This document shows, in pieces, positions 1-7,951 of a DNA stretch of 64,000 nucleotides. The notes beneath the pieces were generated by a model, which saw only the letters and a program-made list of their open reading frames with translations, had not been told where the DNA came from and ran no database searches. Numbering within the stretch: position 1 is the first letter of the stretch; every line of letters begins with the position of its first letter. The position numbers and the translations under genes were made by a program. This DNA comes from Bacteroidota bacterium (GTDB lineage Bacteria; Bacteroidota; Bacteroidia; Chitinophagales; Saprospiraceae), in the NCBI GenBank assembly GCA_029781865.1, contig JAKOVW010000081.1, forward strand, positions 124,001 to 188,000. The letters run 5' to 3'.

Positions 1-337
1 ATCGTTTGTTTTTAGCGGAAGTCCGGAATGCCGGTTTTTCAAACAATGTTTCCTTTCTTGCATTTAATGTTTGTGCTCTTAACTTTTTTGCCGTTTCCGC
101 ATCTTTTACCCACGATGGAATTAATCCCCAATTAAACAGATTTGGTTCTTCAGGCTCTGCATCCGTAAAAACCAATAACCTCGGAAACTCAAATCCACTC
201 ACCTGGTAATTCGGAGTCATCTCTTCTTCAAGCTGTTTCAATTTATCTTCCAGCTCTTTGATCATTTCCGGATCTTCCTGCCGGTGCTTTGCATATTTAA
301 TGAGTATCCGGGTTGCACTGACTACATTGTAACACAT
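1..337 (-). CDS. SRAP-domain protein (YedK/HMCES-like), 3' part cut by window edge
   Basis: SRAP proteins form a thiazolidine crosslink with abasic sites in single-stranded DNA and so protect them during replication. Reading leftward from an ATG at 337, 112 codons are present. The protein begins Met-Cys-Tyr-Asn, placing the catalytic Cys at position 2 once the initiator Met is removed. Further in, NWGLIPSW and LNARKETLFEKPAFR match the conserved SRAP core that carries the active-site Asn and Glu. The C-terminal part, including the conserved His region, lies outside the window. The gene points the same way as the DnaE-type polymerase 89 bases upstream, and SRAP genes commonly sit with SOS genes, so membership of the same DNA-damage island is likely. 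The family call is firm; co-regulation is inference. Confidence 0.88.
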   Translation of the reverse strand, partial: MCYNVVSATRILIKYAKHRQEDPEMIKELEDKLKQLEEEMTPNYQVSGFEFPRLLVFTDAEPEEPNLFNWGLIPSWVKDAETAKKLRAQTLNARKETLFEKPAFRTSAKNKR

Positions 338-377
338 GAAAGACTAGTTGTTAGTTTAAAACAAATCATTGTTATTA

Positions 378-426
378 AGTAATTGGCAATCGGTAATTAG
401 TAATTAGTAATTGGTAATTAGTAATT
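378..426. repeat. Short AT-rich tandem repeat (RGTAATT units)
   Basis: About seven imperfect 7-base units of the form AGTAATT or GGTAATT run right up to the stop codon of the DnaE-type gene at 427. They lie between that gene and the start of the SRAP gene. Simple tracts of this type are common between genes in this phylum. No function is evident. Confidence 0.75.
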
Positions 427-3402
427 CTATTTTACACCTATCAATTCTTCCTCCCTGACCAATTCCCTGTCTATGACCGGCAATCGCTGCATCTCACTTA
501 CTTCAATACTATAAAATCCATATTCTTCTACTACTTTTCCCCTGATCAGGTAACAACCGGAACCTGTAAAAGGATATTTTTTTGCTGACGGCGGAAAATG
601 CACGGTATCTATCCACCGGCCTTCTATATCAATAAATGTTCCGAAATGCATTTTATCGCCTTTAGTGGTGTAGGTTGTTTTAATGGTAACCAGATAACCT
701 GCAATGCTGACTATTTTATGAAGATGCCCCGGTAATTCCTTTGACGTAAGATGAACGTTTAATTTTTCTCTGAGCAAATCAAAAGGTGAACACAATGAAA
801 AGCCAAACAACTCTATTTCATCGAAGGCATTATCTAATTTGGTATCATTCAAATTGGGAAGCTTCCAGGTTCTTGCTTCTGCCTTAAATAACTGAGGTAA
901 TTTTTTATCCGGATGAGGTACATGCATCAGCGAATGTACTTCCCACAATAATTCTTTTTTATTTCTTTTCGTGAATCCCATGGTGCCGGCACGTATCAGC
1001 AATCGCATTTGTTCGATGGATAGTGAAACCCGTTTCACTACATCATTTAAATCAACAAATGGTCCATTGGCATTTCGTTCTTCTAAAATTTGCTGAATGG
1101 AATTATTTTCCAGTTCACTGATCATGTTTAATCCTAAAAAAATGGTTTTGCCCTGTATGGTGCATAAGACATCACTATTATTCAAACAGGGCAATTTAAT
1201 TTCCGCACCATGCATACGTGCCTCGTGTATATACAATTCCTTCCGGTAAAATCCTCCGCCATTATTTAAGGTAGCAACCATATACTCCAGGGGCCAATAG
1301 GCTTTCAGAAACAAAGCCTGGTAACTTTCAACTGCATAGCTTGCAGAGTGTCCTTTTGAAAAAGCAAAATTGGCAAAACTTTCAATCTGATTCCATATAT
1401 CAAAAACCAGTTTGTCCGCATAACCCTTTGCACGACAGTTTCTGAAAAAGTTTTCCTGTACTTTATTAAATTCATTGCGTTGTTTAAACTTCCAGGACAT
1501 ACCTCGGCGCAAATAATCCGCTTCTGCCAATGACAAACCAGCAAAATAATGTGCGACTTTAATCACATCTTCCTGATATACCATCACGCCATAGGTCTCT
1601 TGCAACAGATCATAAAATTCAGGAAGTTGTTCTCTGGCTTTTCGTCTCAGTTTTTCATCGCGATACCGCACGATGTATTCGCGCATCATCCCGCTTTTTG
1701 CAACGCCCGGACGGATGATAGAACTCGCTGCAACTAATCGCAGATAATCATCTGCACGTAACTTTGCCAATAACATTCGCATGGCAGGGGATTCGACATA
1801 AAAACAACCGATCGCTTTCCCTTCGCGCAACAATTGTTTTACCTGTTCGTCTTCCTTAAACCGGGCAATGTTGTGAATATCGATTTCAATCCCCTGATTC
1901 TTTTGTATGACGTCCAGCGAGTCCTTTATTTTGCCTAAGCCCCGTTGACTTAAAATATCAAATTTAAACAGACCGATATCTTCTGCTTCCAGCATACTGA
2001 ACTGTGTAGTCGGATATCCTTTAGGAGGCATGATCGTCGCAGAATAACAGCTAATGGGTTCCTGTGAAATGATAATACCACTCGAATGTATGCTTAAATG
2101 ACTCGGAAATCCATGTATGAGTTTGCTGTAACGCAATACGAGTTTTCCCAGATGGTCGATATCGGGATACTTCTGTGTGTTTTGCAAGCGGTCTATTTCT
2201 CCGGGAGGCAAACCAAACACTTTTCCCAATTCACGTATGACCGCATCGTGCTGGAATGTATTGTATGCTCCCAATAAAGCAGTTCGCTGATGACCAAAAC
2301 GATCGAAAATATACCGCGTAATATCATCTCGGTCAGTCCACGAAAAATCGATGTCAAAGTCCGGTGCATTGCTTCTGTATAAATTGATGAAGCGCTCAAA
2401 ATAAAGATCCAGTTCAATGGGATCGACGTCAGTGATGCGCAATAAATATGCAACCACACTGTTGGCACCGCTACCCCGTCCAACATAATAATAATTTTTC
2501 GTGCGTGCATAGCAGATGATATCCCAGTTGATAAGAAAGTAGGAAGCAAAATTCAACGTCTCTATAACTTCCAATTCCTTTTCTACGCGATTCAACACTT
2601 CTTCAGATGCATTGGGATACCGGTATTGCAATCCCTTCTCACATTCACTCCGAAGTAATTGCATATCGCTGGCTGCATCACTGGTATAATACTTCAGATT
2701 TTTATTTGCGAGTTTTCCGTATTCGAAATGAATCTGACAATCATTCAGCATACGCGTTGTATTTCCGATGATGCACGGATACATAGCATATGCGGAGAGC
2801 AGATCCGCTTTTGAAATTACCGTTTCCCCCTCTCCCGCCTGTTGCTCTACAGGTAATTTGCTCAACAATGTATTGGTGTCTATTGCCCGGAGTAATCGGT
2901 GTGCATTGAAATACGATTTGTTTTGATAGGTTACCGGTTGTAATGCGACCAGTTTGTTGGTTTGTTTTTTTATATCCTGAAATGGCAGGCTCGCGAGATT
3001 TTTCAAACTAATGCCGATGAATTCATTTTCGCGAAGTTTCCAGTTTTTATAAGCATGTGCCGGATAAATGATATAGACATTTTTGAATTCAGGTGCCCTG
3101 TCTTCAAATTCTTTTTCATGATGCAAATGGCTGGTAAGATGTTCATTCAATTCCCGGAAGCCTTCATTATTGCATGCGATGCCCACGTATTTTTGTTGTG
3201 CATTATTCCGGAAATCTATTCCGACTACCGGTTTTATACCCCTTTGTTTAGCCAGCCGGATAGTATCCAGACAAGCAGAAGTATTATTGATATCGGTAAG
3301 TGCAAATGCGGAATGCCCTTTTTGTTGCAACTCATCCAGCAATTCTTCAATCGAATACGTGCCGTAACAAAAACTGTAATAGGTGTGGCAGTTGAGAAGC
3401 AC
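427..3402 (-). CDS. DnaE-type DNA polymerase III alpha subunit, short translesion-associated form
   Basis: This 991-residue protein is a C-family replicative-type polymerase, shorter than the roughly 1,160 residues of the main DnaE. The order is an N-terminal PHP domain (about 1-200), a palm and fingers region, a helix-hairpin region and a C-terminal OB fold (about 890-970). The palm has VGRGSGANSVVAYLL, PDFDIDF with two catalytic Asp residues, and KFDIL with the third, so polymerase activity looks intact. The PHP domain is degenerate: the usual HxH near the N-terminus reads NCH, and TDHGN reads TDINN, so metal-dependent exonuclease activity is unlikely. Its partners are SRAP downstream and DinB upstream, which resembles DnaE2/ImuC mutasome cassettes. 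A role in error-prone synthesis is inferred from size and neighbours; it could also be a second general DnaE. Confidence 0.9.
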   Translation of the reverse strand: MLLNCHTYYSFCYGTYSIEELLDELQQKGHSAFALTDINNTSACLDTIRLAKQRGIKPVVGIDFRNNAQQKYVGIACNNEGFRELNEHLTSHLHHEKEFEDRAPEFKNVYIIYPAHAYKNWKLRENEFIGISLKNLASLPFQDIKKQTNKLVALQPVTYQNKSYFNAHRLLRAIDTNTLLSKLPVEQQAGEGETVISKADLLSAYAMYPCIIGNTTRMLNDCQIHFEYGKLANKNLKYYTSDAASDMQLLRSECEKGLQYRYPNASEEVLNRVEKELEVIETLNFASYFLINWDIICYARTKNYYYVGRGSGANSVVAYLLRITDVDPIELDLYFERFINLYRSNAPDFDIDFSWTDRDDITRYIFDRFGHQRTALLGAYNTFQHDAVIRELGKVFGLPPGEIDRLQNTQKYPDIDHLGKLVLRYSKLIHGFPSHLSIHSSGIIISQEPISCYSATIMPPKGYPTTQFSMLEAEDIGLFKFDILSQRGLGKIKDSLDVIQKNQGIEIDIHNIARFKEDEQVKQLLREGKAIGCFYVESPAMRMLLAKLRADDYLRLVAASSIIRPGVAKSGMMREYIVRYRDEKLRRKAREQLPEFYDLLQETYGVMVYQEDVIKVAHYFAGLSLAEADYLRRGMSWKFKQRNEFNKVQENFFRNCRAKGYADKLVFDIWNQIESFANFAFSKGHSASYAVESYQALFLKAYWPLEYMVATLNNGGGFYRKELYIHEARMHGAEIKLPCLNNSDVLCTIQGKTIFLGLNMISELENNSIQQILEERNANGPFVDLNDVVKRVSLSIEQMRLLIRAGTMGFTKRNKKELLWEVHSLMHVPHPDKKLPQLFKAEARTWKLPNLNDTKLDNAFDEIELFGFSLCSPFDLLREKLNVHLTSKELPGHLHKIVSIAGYLVTIKTTYTTKGDKMHFGTFIDIEGRWIDTVHFPPSAKKYPFTGSGCYLIRGKVVEEYGFYSIEVSEMQRLPVIDRELVREEELIGVK

Positions 3403-3572
3403 GATTAATGGTTAATGTGAATGATATATGGTGAATGAAAAGTCATCAGAAAAAAACAGATCATGTTCTTGCAGTTAATTAACTTGTTTTTGTTACCGGT
3501 TTGCCATTTGATGTTATTACAAAGCCGCAACTTGTTTTTACAGCTTTGAAACTTGTTGTTGTTACAACTGTT

Positions 3573-3724
3573 GTTGCAAGCTTATAACTTGCAACTGTTG
3601 TTGTTGCAAGTTTGCAACTTGCAACTTTATACTGATGTCGCAAGTTTACATCCAACTATATACTGTTGTTGCAAGTTTATAACTTGCAACTATGTACTGT
3701 TGTTGCAAGTTTGCAACTTGCAAC
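3573..3724. repeat. Tandem array of palindromic hairpin repeats
   Basis: The 336-base gap between the polymerase genes (3403-3738) carries five units spaced 30-34 bases apart: 3573-3595, 3603-3625, 3637-3656 (degenerate), 3668-3690 and 3702-3724. The four good units have 10-base arms, GTTGCAAGTT and AACTTGCAAC, around a 3-base centre (TAT or TGC); the first has one mismatch. Spacers are 7 or 11 bases, and the longer ones share a TAYTG-like core. The last unit ends 14 bases beyond the dinB stop. Each unit would form a strong hairpin in RNA or cruciform in DNA. The rest of the gap, 3403-3572, shows nothing else recognisable. It is not a CRISPR array, because the repeats are self-complementary and the spacers are short and similar. 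Confidence 0.9.
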
Positions 3725-3738
3725 TTTTTTCAGATTGT

Positions 3739-4935
3739 CTAATTTTTATTTGGTTTCCGTATTCCATTAAACGGATTAAAATCGTGATGTTCATAGTTCA
3801 TGGCAGTTGCTCTTGAGAGTGCTTCCTTACCAAAGCGATTGCGTATTTTATCCATAGCCTGATATAATTGAATTTGTTCGATACTGTCTTCAAATAAATC
3901 GATCTGGTGATTGCCTTGTACCAGGTGACTGAACTTCACACCGATCAGGCGGATCAGCATTCGTTTTTGATAAAGTTTATCAAACAGCTCTTTTACTTTG
4001 GCAATTAGTACATGATCCAATGAAGTATAAGGCAGTCTGGCCTGTACGGTATATGTGTTGAAATCAGAATAGCGTATTTTAACTGTAACGCAACCGGTAA
4101 GTTTTTTTTCGCTGCGCAACTGATAAGCAAGTTTCTCCGTCATTGCCACGAGAATTCCTTTCAATGCTTTTACATCAATTGTGTCTTTATCAAAAGTGCG
4201 CTCCGTAGAAATGGATTTATTTTCCGAATACGGAATAACCGGAGAGTTATCAATGCCATTTGCTTTTTTCCAGATGGTCGTACCATTTTCACCAAGTACC
4301 TGTTGCATGAGTTCTAATGGCATTTCCTGCAACGTGCGTATCCATAATACGCCCATGCCGCGCAGGAGCTGATAGGTTTTGTCACCAACCATGGGAATTT
4401 TCTTTACCGAAAGGGGCGCCAGAAAATTTTTTTCCGTCCCAAAAGGAATTTCCTTTTGTCCATTTGGCTTGGCTTCTCCGGTACCCACTTTGGAAACGGT
4501 TTTATTGGCAGACAGCGCAAATGAAATGGGAAGATTGGTTTCTTTGGTAATTTTCGTACGCAGTTCGGTAGCCATTTTATAGCAACCGAAATAACGGTCC
4601 ATACCCGTAAGATCAATGTAAAACTCATCGATGGATGATTTCTCATACATCGGCACTTTCTCATTGATGATTTCGGTGACGAGATCCGAATATTTGCTGT
4701 ACTGGGCGTGATCTCCCCGGACGATGATGGCTTCCGGACACAATTGCCTGGCCATCCTCATAGGCATAGCCGAATGAATCCCAAATGCCCGCGCCTCATA
4801 ACTGCAGGATGCTACTACGCCCCGGTCGCTGCTACCACCCACTAACACGGGCATTCCGATCAATTTTGGATTGATCAGCCGCTCCACGGAGACGAAGAAA
4901 GAATCGAGATCCAGATGTACTATATGTCTATCCAT
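3739..4935 (-). CDS. dinB: DNA polymerase IV (Y-family, DinB)
   Basis: This 398-residue Y-family polymerase bypasses lesions. HLDLDSFFVSVE near the N-terminus supplies catalytic Asp9, and SIDEFYIDLTG supplies Asp103-Glu104, so the active site is complete and it is not an inactive ImuB-type protein. QIDLF at about 344-348 fits a beta-clamp-binding motif near the end of the little-finger domain. An in-frame ATG lies 24 codons upstream at 5007. The ATG at 4935 is preferred because family homology begins there and because the likely dinB promoter element (5005-5012) overlaps the upstream ATG. The DnaE-type gene follows after the hairpin array, and the S24 regulator diverges from it, which suggests damage-inducible expression. 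Confidence 0.93.
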   Translation of the reverse strand: MDRHIVHLDLDSFFVSVERLINPKLIGMPVLVGGSSDRGVVASCSYEARAFGIHSAMPMRMARQLCPEAIIVRGDHAQYSKYSDLVTEIINEKVPMYEKSSIDEFYIDLTGMDRYFGCYKMATELRTKITKETNLPISFALSANKTVSKVGTGEAKPNGQKEIPFGTEKNFLAPLSVKKIPMVGDKTYQLLRGMGVLWIRTLQEMPLELMQQVLGENGTTIWKKANGIDNSPVIPYSENKSISTERTFDKDTIDVKALKGILVAMTEKLAYQLRSEKKLTGCVTVKIRYSDFNTYTVQARLPYTSLDHVLIAKVKELFDKLYQKRMLIRLIGVKFSHLVQGNHQIDLFEDSIEQIQLYQAMDKIRNRFGKEALSRATAMNYEHHDFNPFNGIRKPNKN

Positions 4936-5001
4936 ATACTCAATCCGGCACGCCAAAAAATCCGGCTCTACGCAAAGCCCGGAGGTTTTTAATACCGGCA
5001 A

Positions 5002-5033
5002 TTGCAAAATTACCAGATTATTTAGTATCTTTG
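5002..5033 (+). promoter_or_regulatory. Probable promoter of the XRE-S24 regulator
   Basis: A TTG at 5002-5004 and TATCTTTG at 5026-5033, separated by 21 bases, match the -33 and -7 elements of the Bacteroidota housekeeping sigma factor. The start codon at 5050 follows closely, so the leader would be only about 10 bases long. Confidence 0.6.
5005..5012 (-). promoter_or_regulatory. Probable dinB promoter -7 element
   Basis: On the minus strand this reads TAATTTTG, matching the Bacteroidota -7 consensus TAnnTTTG. It would give a leader of about 65 bases to the dinB ATG at 4935. It lies 13 bases from the opposing -7 element of the S24 regulator, so the two promoters are back to back. No clear -33 element was found. 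Confidence 0.5.
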
Positions 5034-5050
5034 TGCTAATAATTTTAGCA
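5034..5050. promoter_or_regulatory. Palindrome at the S24 regulator start, candidate operator
   Basis: TGCTAA, five bases, then TTAGCA form a perfect interrupted palindrome starting one base after the -7 element and ending on the A of the start codon. Its position is ideal for repression by the regulator itself. It also lies upstream of the divergent dinB promoter. Binding is inferred only from symmetry and position. Confidence 0.5.
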
Positions 5051-5802
5051 TGTCAAAAATAGCCAAAAATATTAAGCACCTGCGTACCTTAAAAAATTGG
5101 ACGCAAACCCAATTAGCCGATGAACTGGAAATCACGAGAGCACGCGTTGGCTCCTATGAAGAAGACCGATGCGATCCACCGGTGGATATTCTGATTAAAA
5201 TTTCCAATTTGTTTCTCATCACTATCGATTTACTGGTCAAATGCGATCTCACGGCTATCGATCCGGCTTCATTGATCAAACTGGAACAAAACAGATTGCT
5301 CTTTCCAATAGTCGTTGATAAAAACAACAACGATCAGGTAGAAGTACTTACCGTAAAAGCATCTGCAGGTTATTTAAAAGGCTATGCTGATCCTGAATAC
5401 GTCGAGAAACTTCCTCTGATAAATCTTCCCTTTCAGGTTACGGGTAAACAACGTGCATTTCCCATAATAGGAGACTCCATGCCACCACTAACGGATGGAA
5501 GTTTTGTAGTTGGAAAATACGTAGAGTCATTAAAAGACATTCGCGATGGAAGCACTTACATATTGGTAACTAAAGACGAAGGTGTTGTTTACAAACGGGT
5601 ATATAAAAAAGAACATGGCCTGGAGTTGCGTTCTGACAATTCCAACTATCAACCCTACGAAGTCAAAAACGCTGATATCCTTGAAGTATGGGAGTTTGTT
5701 TGCAATATTTCCAAAACAGACAAGAAACAAGACAAACCCAATATGGAAAACATCATGCAGATCCTGCAGGGAATGAAAAGAGATATAGAAACGCTGAAGT
5801 GA
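5050..5802 (+). CDS. XRE-family regulator with S24 (LexA/UmuD-like) self-cleavage domain
   Basis: This 250-residue protein has an N-terminal helix-turn-helix of the XRE/Cro type (about 5-62) and a C-terminal S24 peptidase domain (about 100-215). The catalytic dyad is visible: Ser143 in GDSM and Lys182 in VVYKRV. A likely self-cleavage bond is Ala106-Gly107 in KASAGYLKG, equivalent to the Ala-Gly bond of LexA and UmuD. Such proteins normally repress damage genes and cleave themselves when RecA filaments form. The gene diverges from dinB with a palindrome at its start codon, so it is the natural candidate regulator of this translesion island. After cleavage its C-terminal piece could also serve a UmuD'-like role; no umuC is visible. 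A paralogue lies at 11749-12507. Confidence 0.9.
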   Translation: MSKIAKNIKHLRTLKNWTQTQLADELEITRARVGSYEEDRCDPPVDILIKISNLFLITIDLLVKCDLTAIDPASLIKLEQNRLLFPIVVDKNNNDQVEVLTVKASAGYLKGYADPEYVEKLPLINLPFQVTGKQRAFPIIGDSMPPLTDGSFVVGKYVESLKDIRDGSTYILVTKDEGVVYKRVYKKEHGLELRSDNSNYQPYEVKNADILEVWEFVCNISKTDKKQDKPNMENIMQILQGMKRDIETLK

Positions 5803-5939
5803 TGATCCGGAATTCTTTCCAGCGTGAGCAGGAATTGTGACAACCAACAAATAAAGAAAGTGATTACAAAATGATTACATGAATAGAATTCTGAATGGTA
5901 AACATTAAAATTCCATTAGAGATCTGACTGGTTTAAGCC

Positions 5940-6188
5940 TCACTTCTTTCCCGAAATAATTTGCAATATCACCAGGATCACAATGGCACCAACCGCTCCG
6001 GTAAGAATAGCTCCCAACAATCCACCACCTAAACTAACACCCAGTTTACCAAGAAGCCAATAACCTACAAAGCTTCCAAGTATCCCTATTACAATATTTC
6101 CAATTAAACCATAACCACTGCCTTTGAGCAATTGGCTGCCGAGCCATCCTGCAATGGCACCAACGATGAGAATGACGACAATATTCAT
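5940..6188 (-). CDS. GlsB/YeaQ/YmgE-family small membrane stress protein
   Basis: This 82-residue, very hydrophobic and glycine-rich protein has three predicted membrane segments and a short Lys-Lys tail. The pattern of GAIAGWLGSQLL near the start, a central GNIVIGILGSFVGYWLLG and a hydrophobic C-terminal helix is typical of the transglycosylase-associated (GlsB/YeaQ/YmgE) family. Members sit in the inner membrane and are often induced by stress, but the biochemical role is unknown. It stands alone: the regulator upstream and the SRPBCC gene beyond it are on the opposite strand. Confidence 0.88.
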   Translation of the reverse strand: MNIVVILIVGAIAGWLGSQLLKGSGYGLIGNIVIGILGSFVGYWLLGKLGVSLGGGLLGAILTGAVGAIVILVILQIISGKK

Positions 6189-6468
6189 ATTGAGTTAATT
6201 TGTTTCATCAAATATAATATTCTAATTCATACTTTAGCACAATTGCCTTAAATTCATATGAAATAGAATGTACATCAATGAATACTAAAACGTCCGACAT
6301 CCGGACAGAAGTATAGATAAAGGCCGGATGACTGTATTCTTAAAGGTCCAATTATCCGGAGAATTGCTCTTCATATAGTAAGTTTGCAAATGATTTTTCA
6401 AGTACAAAATGAATTTAACTGGAAACGGTTTATACGAAATGTAAATAATCAACACAAACAAAAAAGCC

Positions 6469-6924
6469 ATGCCCAAAGAATTATTCATACATAATGAAAT
6501 TACCATCAATGCACCTGCATCGAAAGTTTGGGATCTGTTGACGAATCCCGAACAAACAAAAAAATATATGTTTGGCTGTGAAGCCATCTCGTATTGGAAA
6601 CCGGATGATCCTCTGATCTGGAAAGGTGAATGGGAAGGTCAGGAAATGATTTTCGTAAAAGGATATATTGTACGAATCGAACCCTGCAAACATCTTGCCT
6701 ATACCACCATTGATCCTAACAATCCCAATATAGCTGATATACCCGGAAATTATACGACTGTGACCTGTGATCTAACTGAATTGAACGGCCAGACTTTATT
6801 GAAAGTAAGTCAAGGTGATTTTGCAACAGTGGACGACGGCGAAAAAAGATACAATGAAGCATACAACAATGGCGAAGGCTGGAATCCAATATTAACTGAA
6901 ATCAAAAAACTGGCTGAATTATAA
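6469..6924 (+). CDS. SRPBCC/AHSA1-family (START-like) protein
   Basis: This 151-residue protein has the helix-grip fold of the SRPBCC superfamily and resembles the AHSA1 subgroup. It opens with a strand ending in ITINAPASKVWDLLTNPE, then has a GCEAISYWKPDDPLIWKGEW segment, and ends in a long amphipathic helix near GWNPILTEIKKLAEL. Family members bind small hydrophobic ligands or act as Hsp90-cochaperone-like proteins, but substrates cannot be deduced here. No signal peptide is present. A methyltransferase gene starts 36 bases downstream on the same strand, so the two probably share a transcript. Confidence 0.85.
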   Translation: MPKELFIHNEITINAPASKVWDLLTNPEQTKKYMFGCEAISYWKPDDPLIWKGEWEGQEMIFVKGYIVRIEPCKHLAYTTIDPNNPNIADIPGNYTTVTCDLTELNGQTLLKVSQGDFATVDDGEKRYNEAYNNGEGWNPILTEIKKLAEL

Positions 6925-6960
6925 AGTAAAAATCATTCGAATTGCTTCCATCATCATCCA

Positions 6961-7761
6961 ATGCCTGAAAACAAAATTATTTATGATTCTATTGGAAACG
7001 GATACAATACGACCCGTTGTGCAGATCCTTATCTTTCAGAAAGGCTGTTTCAATTATTAAAACCTGAACCGGGTAAGAAATATCTTGATATCGGATGCGG
7101 CACAGGGAACTACACTATTGATTTAGCTAATCGCAATATTTCACTTTGGGGAATGGATCCATCTGCAAAAATGCTCAGTGAAGCTAAAGCAAAAAGCAAT
7201 CGCATTAACTGGATTTATGGTTTCGCGGAAGATATCCCATTTACAGATGGATTTTTTGATGGCGCCATCGCTACTCTGACTATACATCATTGGACTAATC
7301 TCGAATCTTCCTTTAAAGAAATTTGCAGAATTTTAAAACCAGAAAGTCCACTTCTGATTTTTACTTCGACTCCACAGCAAATGGAAGGGTATTGGCTCAA
7401 TCACTATTTTCCTAAGATCATGAAAAAGGCCAATTATAAAATGCCTTCATTACCGAATGTGGAAAGTTCATTAAAGGATGCAGGATTTGAGTTGACTTTG
7501 ACCGAAAACTATTTTATACGGGATGATTTGAAGGACCTGTTTTTGTATTCCTGTAAGAACAAGCCAGAACTTTGCTTTGACGAAAATATCCGCAAAGGAA
7601 TTTCAACTTTCGCTCTTACCGAAAATCAGGAAGAAATAGAATTGGGTTTGCTAAATTTAAAAAATGATTTGGAACAGAATCATTGGGAACAGATAAAGAA
7701 TAAATTTGAAAATTCTCATGGAGATTATCTTTTTATCCTGGCTAAAAAAAGAAATTCGTGA
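6961..7761 (+). CDS. Class I SAM-dependent methyltransferase
   Basis: This 266-residue cytosolic protein carries the class I methyltransferase signature. Motif I is YLDIGCGTGNYTIDLA (about 41-56). It is followed by an acidic-loop GMDPSAKML region, a motif near FAEDIPFTDGFFDGAIA, and HHWTNLESSFKEICRILKP in the region typical of Methyltransf_11 proteins. The C-terminal third is variable and probably forms the substrate lid. The target is unknown; UbiE/BioC-like and arsenite methyltransferase relatives share this core, but no specific motif points to either. It sits 36 bases after the SRPBCC gene. Confidence 0.85.
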   Translation: MPENKIIYDSIGNGYNTTRCADPYLSERLFQLLKPEPGKKYLDIGCGTGNYTIDLANRNISLWGMDPSAKMLSEAKAKSNRINWIYGFAEDIPFTDGFFDGAIATLTIHHWTNLESSFKEICRILKPESPLLIFTSTPQQMEGYWLNHYFPKIMKKANYKMPSLPNVESSLKDAGFELTLTENYFIRDDLKDLFLYSCKNKPELCFDENIRKGISTFALTENQEEIELGLLNLKNDLEQNHWEQIKNKFENSHGDYLFILAKKRNS

Positions 7762-7896
7762 TTGACCAATTTTCTGTTTAATTATAAATTCAGCAAGCCT
7801 CTAATTATTAAGTAAAACGAATAAGTTTCTAGGTTTACTTCATTTTTTTGATTTAAAAGTTAATTTAGAAATCCTGAATTTTCCAGGAAATGATCT

Positions 7897-7904
7897 ATAT
7901 TTGA
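7897..7904 (+). promoter_or_regulatory. Probable -7 element upstream of the YitT-family gene
   Basis: TATATTTG matches TAnnTTTG and lies 47 bases before the ATG at 7952, in the first clear gap after the methyltransferase gene. No convincing -33 element was identified. Confidence 0.4.
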
Positions 7905-7951
7905 ATTCGTCCACAGTTGTAAAAAAGCCATTCAATAAATTACAGATTTAG

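Noticed and set aside
6-209. 67-codon reading frame on the plus strand at the window edge
   Set aside because: It is the antisense of the SRAP gene, whose minus-strand reading shows clear family motifs.
3573-3724. Hairpin array considered as a CRISPR array
   Set aside because: Repeats are palindromic and only 23 bases, spacers are 7-11 bases and similar to each other, and no cas gene is present.
3553-3816. 87-codon plus-strand reading frame with repeated LLLQVCNLQL
   Set aside because: Its repetitive sequence comes from the palindromic hairpin array, and it runs into dinB on the other strand.
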